The notes under the pieces were generated by a model. It was not told where the DNA came from and ran no database searches. It saw nothing but the letters and a program-made list of their open reading frames with translations. Of a stretch of DNA of 64,000 bases, positions 61,412 to 64,000 are shown piece after piece; within the stretch, counting starts at the first letter, position 1; each line of letters starts with the position of its first letter. The stretch comes from Danxiaibacter flavus (GTDB taxonomy: Bacteria > Bacteroidota > Bacteroidia > Chitinophagales > Chitinophagaceae): positions 372,001 to 436,000 of the forward strand of contig NZ_JAULBC010000006.1 of the NCBI RefSeq assembly GCF_041060425.1. Direction: 5' to 3'. The position numbers were made by a program, and so were the translations under genes.

Positions 61412-63010
61412 TTATTTTATTTCAAGAATACCAAACTGCTGTTCCAAAGTTAATGAGTTTTGTAACAGTACATCAAGCAGTTCTGCACCATACAATCCAT
61501 ACAGACCTGCAATGTTTTCACGTCTTTCCTGTAAGCTGTCTGATGGAAATAAAACAGCTTTTATCTTGCGAATCCTTTCAAGTTCCATACTGAATTTTCT
61601 TTTTTCCGCACGGATCATTTTCTTCTCCAGTTCTTCCAAACGTTGAAGCGCCCTGGTCTTTAATGCCATTACATGGTCGTGTAATGTGCTATCAACAAGC
61701 GCAGCTCTTTCTGTTATCGTTTTATACAATTCATCAATCTTGTCAAGCTCGCCGTTTAGCCTAACGGTGTTGGCACTATGCAGGGCCACTACCATATTCA
61801 TTAAGTCATGCTCTGGCTTGAAAAGATCGTCCAGTTTCAGTTGTAGTTGTTTGGTTTTTTCCGCCCATTCTTCTTCTACGACAAGGAAAGAATTTCTTAA
61901 TACAAGAACAGGGTAGGGGACATTTACTGCAGCAAACACATTCTTTAACTCCAGCCAATATGCAAGCTCGCCGCCGCCACCAATAAATGCAACGCCCGGC
62001 AGAATAGTTTCTTGTAACGCGCCTCTTAAAATAACATTGGGGCTAAATCTTTCAGGGTGCTCGTCAAGTTCTTTTAATATTGTTTCCGCTGTAAAATGAA
62101 GTCCAAGATTGTTTACTACATATGTATCATTTATCTTCTCAATCCGTTCGCGCTTGTCATCTATCAGATAGAAAAGATTGAGCTCGCGTCCACCTGCCTG
62201 AACCTTGTAATGTTGGTCTAATTGTTCCGCTGTATCTGAGACTATCTTATAAGAGAATTGTTCTTGTAGTTCTTTTTGTATCACCGGCTTGTATAAAGCT
62301 TTTAATGCAGGATTGTCCGGTATCACCACTATTAGTCCATACTTTCCAAACAATGCATTTGTAACCGCCAGTGTAGCTTCCTGTATTGTTGAGCCTTGCT
62401 TATAAGCCTGCCTGAAGATCTCCGTCAGTTCCTTTCCGTAAGGCAACACAGCTATCTGCGATTCTATTCCATCTATCAGTGATAAAAACGCTTTGTCAAC
62501 CTTCATTCTGCCGACAGCGCCGGTTTGTTTGGTTTGCCATACATACGGTTTGTCATTTATGTAGGTCTGGCCGAGTTCATCAAGGTCGGCATCTTCACTG
62601 CCCATATAATACACCGGTACAAAATTGTAATCGGGTAGTTGTTGGGAAAGTTTGTCCGCCAGTTGAATGGCATGCAGTATTTTATAAATGAAGTAGAGCG
62701 GACCTGTAAAAATATTCGGCTGATGCGCTGTGGTTATTACAAATGTGTGTGGCTGCAATAACAGATCCAGGTTGGCCGCAACCTTATGATGATGAGTCAG
62801 GTGCTCATATTGCGTGCGCAACGCATTAACCAATGCAGGCCGGTTGTAATTCACATGTTGCCTGTCAGCAAGCGCCGCTTTTATGCCATCAATATCAGGA
62901 GTGTACTGATAAAATGGCTTTAGTTGTTGATGGCCTGCTAAGTAATCTGTAACTATCCTGGAAAAAAAGCCTGTCTGTTCGTACGAAGTATAAGTACAAT
63001 TTGTTTCCAT
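61412..63010 (-). CDS. bshC: Bacillithiol biosynthesis cysteine-adding enzyme
   Basis: 532 residues from the Met at 63010 (METNCTYTSYEQTGFFSRIVTDYLAG); a Met two codons earlier is possible. The hallmark text is VITTAHQPNIFTGPLYFIYKILHAI near residue 108 and FVPVYYMGSEDADLDELGQTYINDK near 140, with the HQP and SEDADLDEL motifs of BshC. GGGGELAYWLELKNVF near 345 is also typical, and a long coiled coil occupies about 400-500. It adds cysteine to glucosaminyl-malate, the last step of bacillithiol synthesis. No bshA or bshB is in the window. Confidence 0.93.
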   Translation of the reverse strand: METNCTYTSYEQTGFFSRIVTDYLAGHQQLKPFYQYTPDIDGIKAALADRQHVNYNRPALVNALRTQYEHLTHHHKVAANLDLLLQPHTFVITTAHQPNIFTGPLYFIYKILHAIQLADKLSQQLPDYNFVPVYYMGSEDADLDELGQTYINDKPYVWQTKQTGAVGRMKVDKAFLSLIDGIESQIAVLPYGKELTEIFRQAYKQGSTIQEATLAVTNALFGKYGLIVVIPDNPALKALYKPVIQKELQEQFSYKIVSDTAEQLDQHYKVQAGGRELNLFYLIDDKRERIEKINDTYVVNNLGLHFTAETILKELDEHPERFSPNVILRGALQETILPGVAFIGGGGELAYWLELKNVFAAVNVPYPVLVLRNSFLVVEEEWAEKTKQLQLKLDDLFKPEHDLMNMVVALHSANTVRLNGELDKIDELYKTITERAALVDSTLHDHVMALKTRALQRLEELEKKMIRAEKRKFSMELERIRKIKAVLFPSDSLQERRENIAGLYGLYGAELLDVLLQNSLTLEQQFGILEIK

Positions 63011-63111
63011 GAACACAATTGAGTGTACGAAATAAGTATAATTCGCACATAAAAAGCAACCGTTCGTACAAATCTTACTTATTTCGAAAAGTAATTCGAT
63101 GTTTTTAACTT

Positions 63112-63999
63112 CTATGCAACCACTTCACCTTCAATGTCGTAATCGTAAGCTTTTGTAATCTTCACGTTCACAAAATCACCGATCGGCAGTTTCTTTTCGG
63201 AATGAATTACGACTTCGTTATCGACTTCAACACTGTCAAATTCGGTGCGACCCAAATAACGTCCCGCTTCTTTCTTATCGATGATCACTTTATAGGTATG
63301 ACCGATTCTTTCCTGGTTTTTTTCGTAGCTTATTTCCTGCTGCACTTCCATGATCTCCTGCGCCCTTGCCTGCTTTTCATCAGCCGGAATATCATCCGCA
63401 AGATCATAGGCTGTCGTGCCTTCTTCATGGCTGTAAGTAAAAATACCCACTCTGTCAAAGCGCTGTTTCTGAAGAAAATCCTTTACTTCTTCTACATCAT
63501 CCTGTGTTTCTCCGGGGAAGCCGCTGATCAAAGTAGTTCTCAGGCAAATGCCCGGAACTCTTTCCCGGATGGCACTGATTGTATCTTCCATTTCAGCCCT
63601 TGTGCTTTGACGACGCATCGCTTTCAGCATGTTATCGCTTGCATGTTGCAGCGGCATGTCGAGGTAGTTGCAGACATTATCGCGATCGCGCATTACATCC
63701 ACTACTTCAAGCGGAAATTTATTGGGGTAGGCATAATGCAGCCTGATCCATTCCAGCCCTTTCACATCGGCAAGTCTGTTCACAAGATCTGCCAGCATTC
63801 TTTTTTTATAGAGATCCAGACCATAGTAAGTAAGTTCCTGAGCAATCAGCATTACTTCTTTAACGCCTTTCTGCACCAGTCCTTCGGCTTCTTTCACCAG
63901 CTCTTCCATGGATTTGCTCACATGTTGCCCCCTCATCAGCGGAATAGCACAAAAGGAACAGGTTCTGTTGCAACCCTCGCTTATTTTCATATAAGCGTA
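63112..63999 (-). CDS. rimO: Ribosomal protein S12 methylthiotransferase (5' end outside window)
   Basis: The frame is open to the window edge, so the N-terminal UPF0004 domain lies outside. Visible: the radical-SAM core with YMKISEGCNRTCSFCAIPLMRG (CxxxCxxC cluster ligands), LIAQELTYYGLDLY, the YLDMPLQHASDNMLKAMRR barrel strand and LRTTLISGFPGETQDD, then a C-terminal TRAM domain (from about HTYKVIIDKKEAGRYLGRTEFDSVEVD). The RTCSFC motif and the DMPLQHAS text separate RimO from MiaB. It thiomethylates Asp88 of ribosomal protein S12. Confidence 0.93.
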   Translation of the reverse strand, partial: YAYMKISEGCNRTCSFCAIPLMRGQHVSKSMEELVKEAEGLVQKGVKEVMLIAQELTYYGLDLYKKRMLADLVNRLADVKGLEWIRLHYAYPNKFPLEVVDVMRDRDNVCNYLDMPLQHASDNMLKAMRRQSTRAEMEDTISAIRERVPGICLRTTLISGFPGETQDDVEEVKDFLQKQRFDRVGIFTYSHEEGTTAYDLADDIPADEKQARAQEIMEVQQEISYEKNQERIGHTYKVIIDKKEAGRYLGRTEFDSVEVDNEVVIHSEKKLPIGDFVNVKITKAYDYDIEGEVVA

Positions 64000-64000
64000 G

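Overview
The window looks like the chromosome of a Bacteroidota member, most likely a Chitinophagaceae-type soil or plant-associated saccharolytic bacterium. The grounds are a SusD-like C-terminus, a carboxypeptidase-regulatory-domain TonB receptor, a T9SS-type C-terminal sorting domain, a giant two-component propeller kinase, BshC (bacillithiol), a TraE/DUF4134 remnant, a Bacteroidota-type tyrosine recombinase, and the general lack of Shine-Dalgarno sites.

Layout. 1-9160: end of a SusD-like gene, then four secreted carbohydrate-active proteins on the + strand. Two of them are long paralogues of a family I cannot name, and they bracket an (alpha/alpha)6-type protein; a five-bladed propeller hydrolase follows. 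9414-16958: isochorismatase-like hydrolase, TetR/MFS pair with a shared repeated operator candidate, chrA-DUF1259 operon, flavin-dependent LLM oxidoreductase, AraC regulator. 17332-25053: L-fucose locus (SDR dehydrogenase, L-fuconate dehydratase, SSS symporter, two secreted GH29 alpha-L-fucosidases and a lipoprotein mutarotase). 25354-26647: three tandem copies of a ~300 bp structured, terminator-ended non-coding repeat that I do not recognise; this is the best candidate for something undescribed. 27026-44060: YncE-propeller/phosphoesterase fusion, MmgE/PrpD protein plus cytosolic six-hairpin hydrolase, SemiSWEET, LuxR response regulator with hybrid-type propeller kinase, haloperoxidase-like lipoprotein, small cysteine-rich T9SS cargo, TonB siderophore-type receptor behind a cobalamin riboswitch. 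45177-52054: a second glycan locus of two paralogous GH20b/GH67-like hydrolases and a sialidase-like propeller, with visibly richer G+C and possibly imported.

52.0-61.2 kb is a mobile-DNA graveyard around hsp20, a cation/proton antiporter, a VOC protein and an M20 amidohydrolase. It holds a lantibiotic-dehydratase N-terminal fragment, a frameshifted TraE, part of a group II intron, a broken IS200-type transposase, an integrase fragment frameshifted in an A run, a 3' tRNA-Asn fragment and one intact integrase with inverted arm-type repeats next to tRNA-Arg. 61.2-64 kb is core genome: tRNA-Arg, bshC and rimO.

Across the window intergenic gaps carry different short 'word' repeats (CTGACACC, AAAGCTT/AAAGCC, CTCTGTGT, ATGTGCAAATGAGTAA, TTCGTAAATCG and so on), which is itself unusual. 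All functions are read from sequence only; no database search was run.
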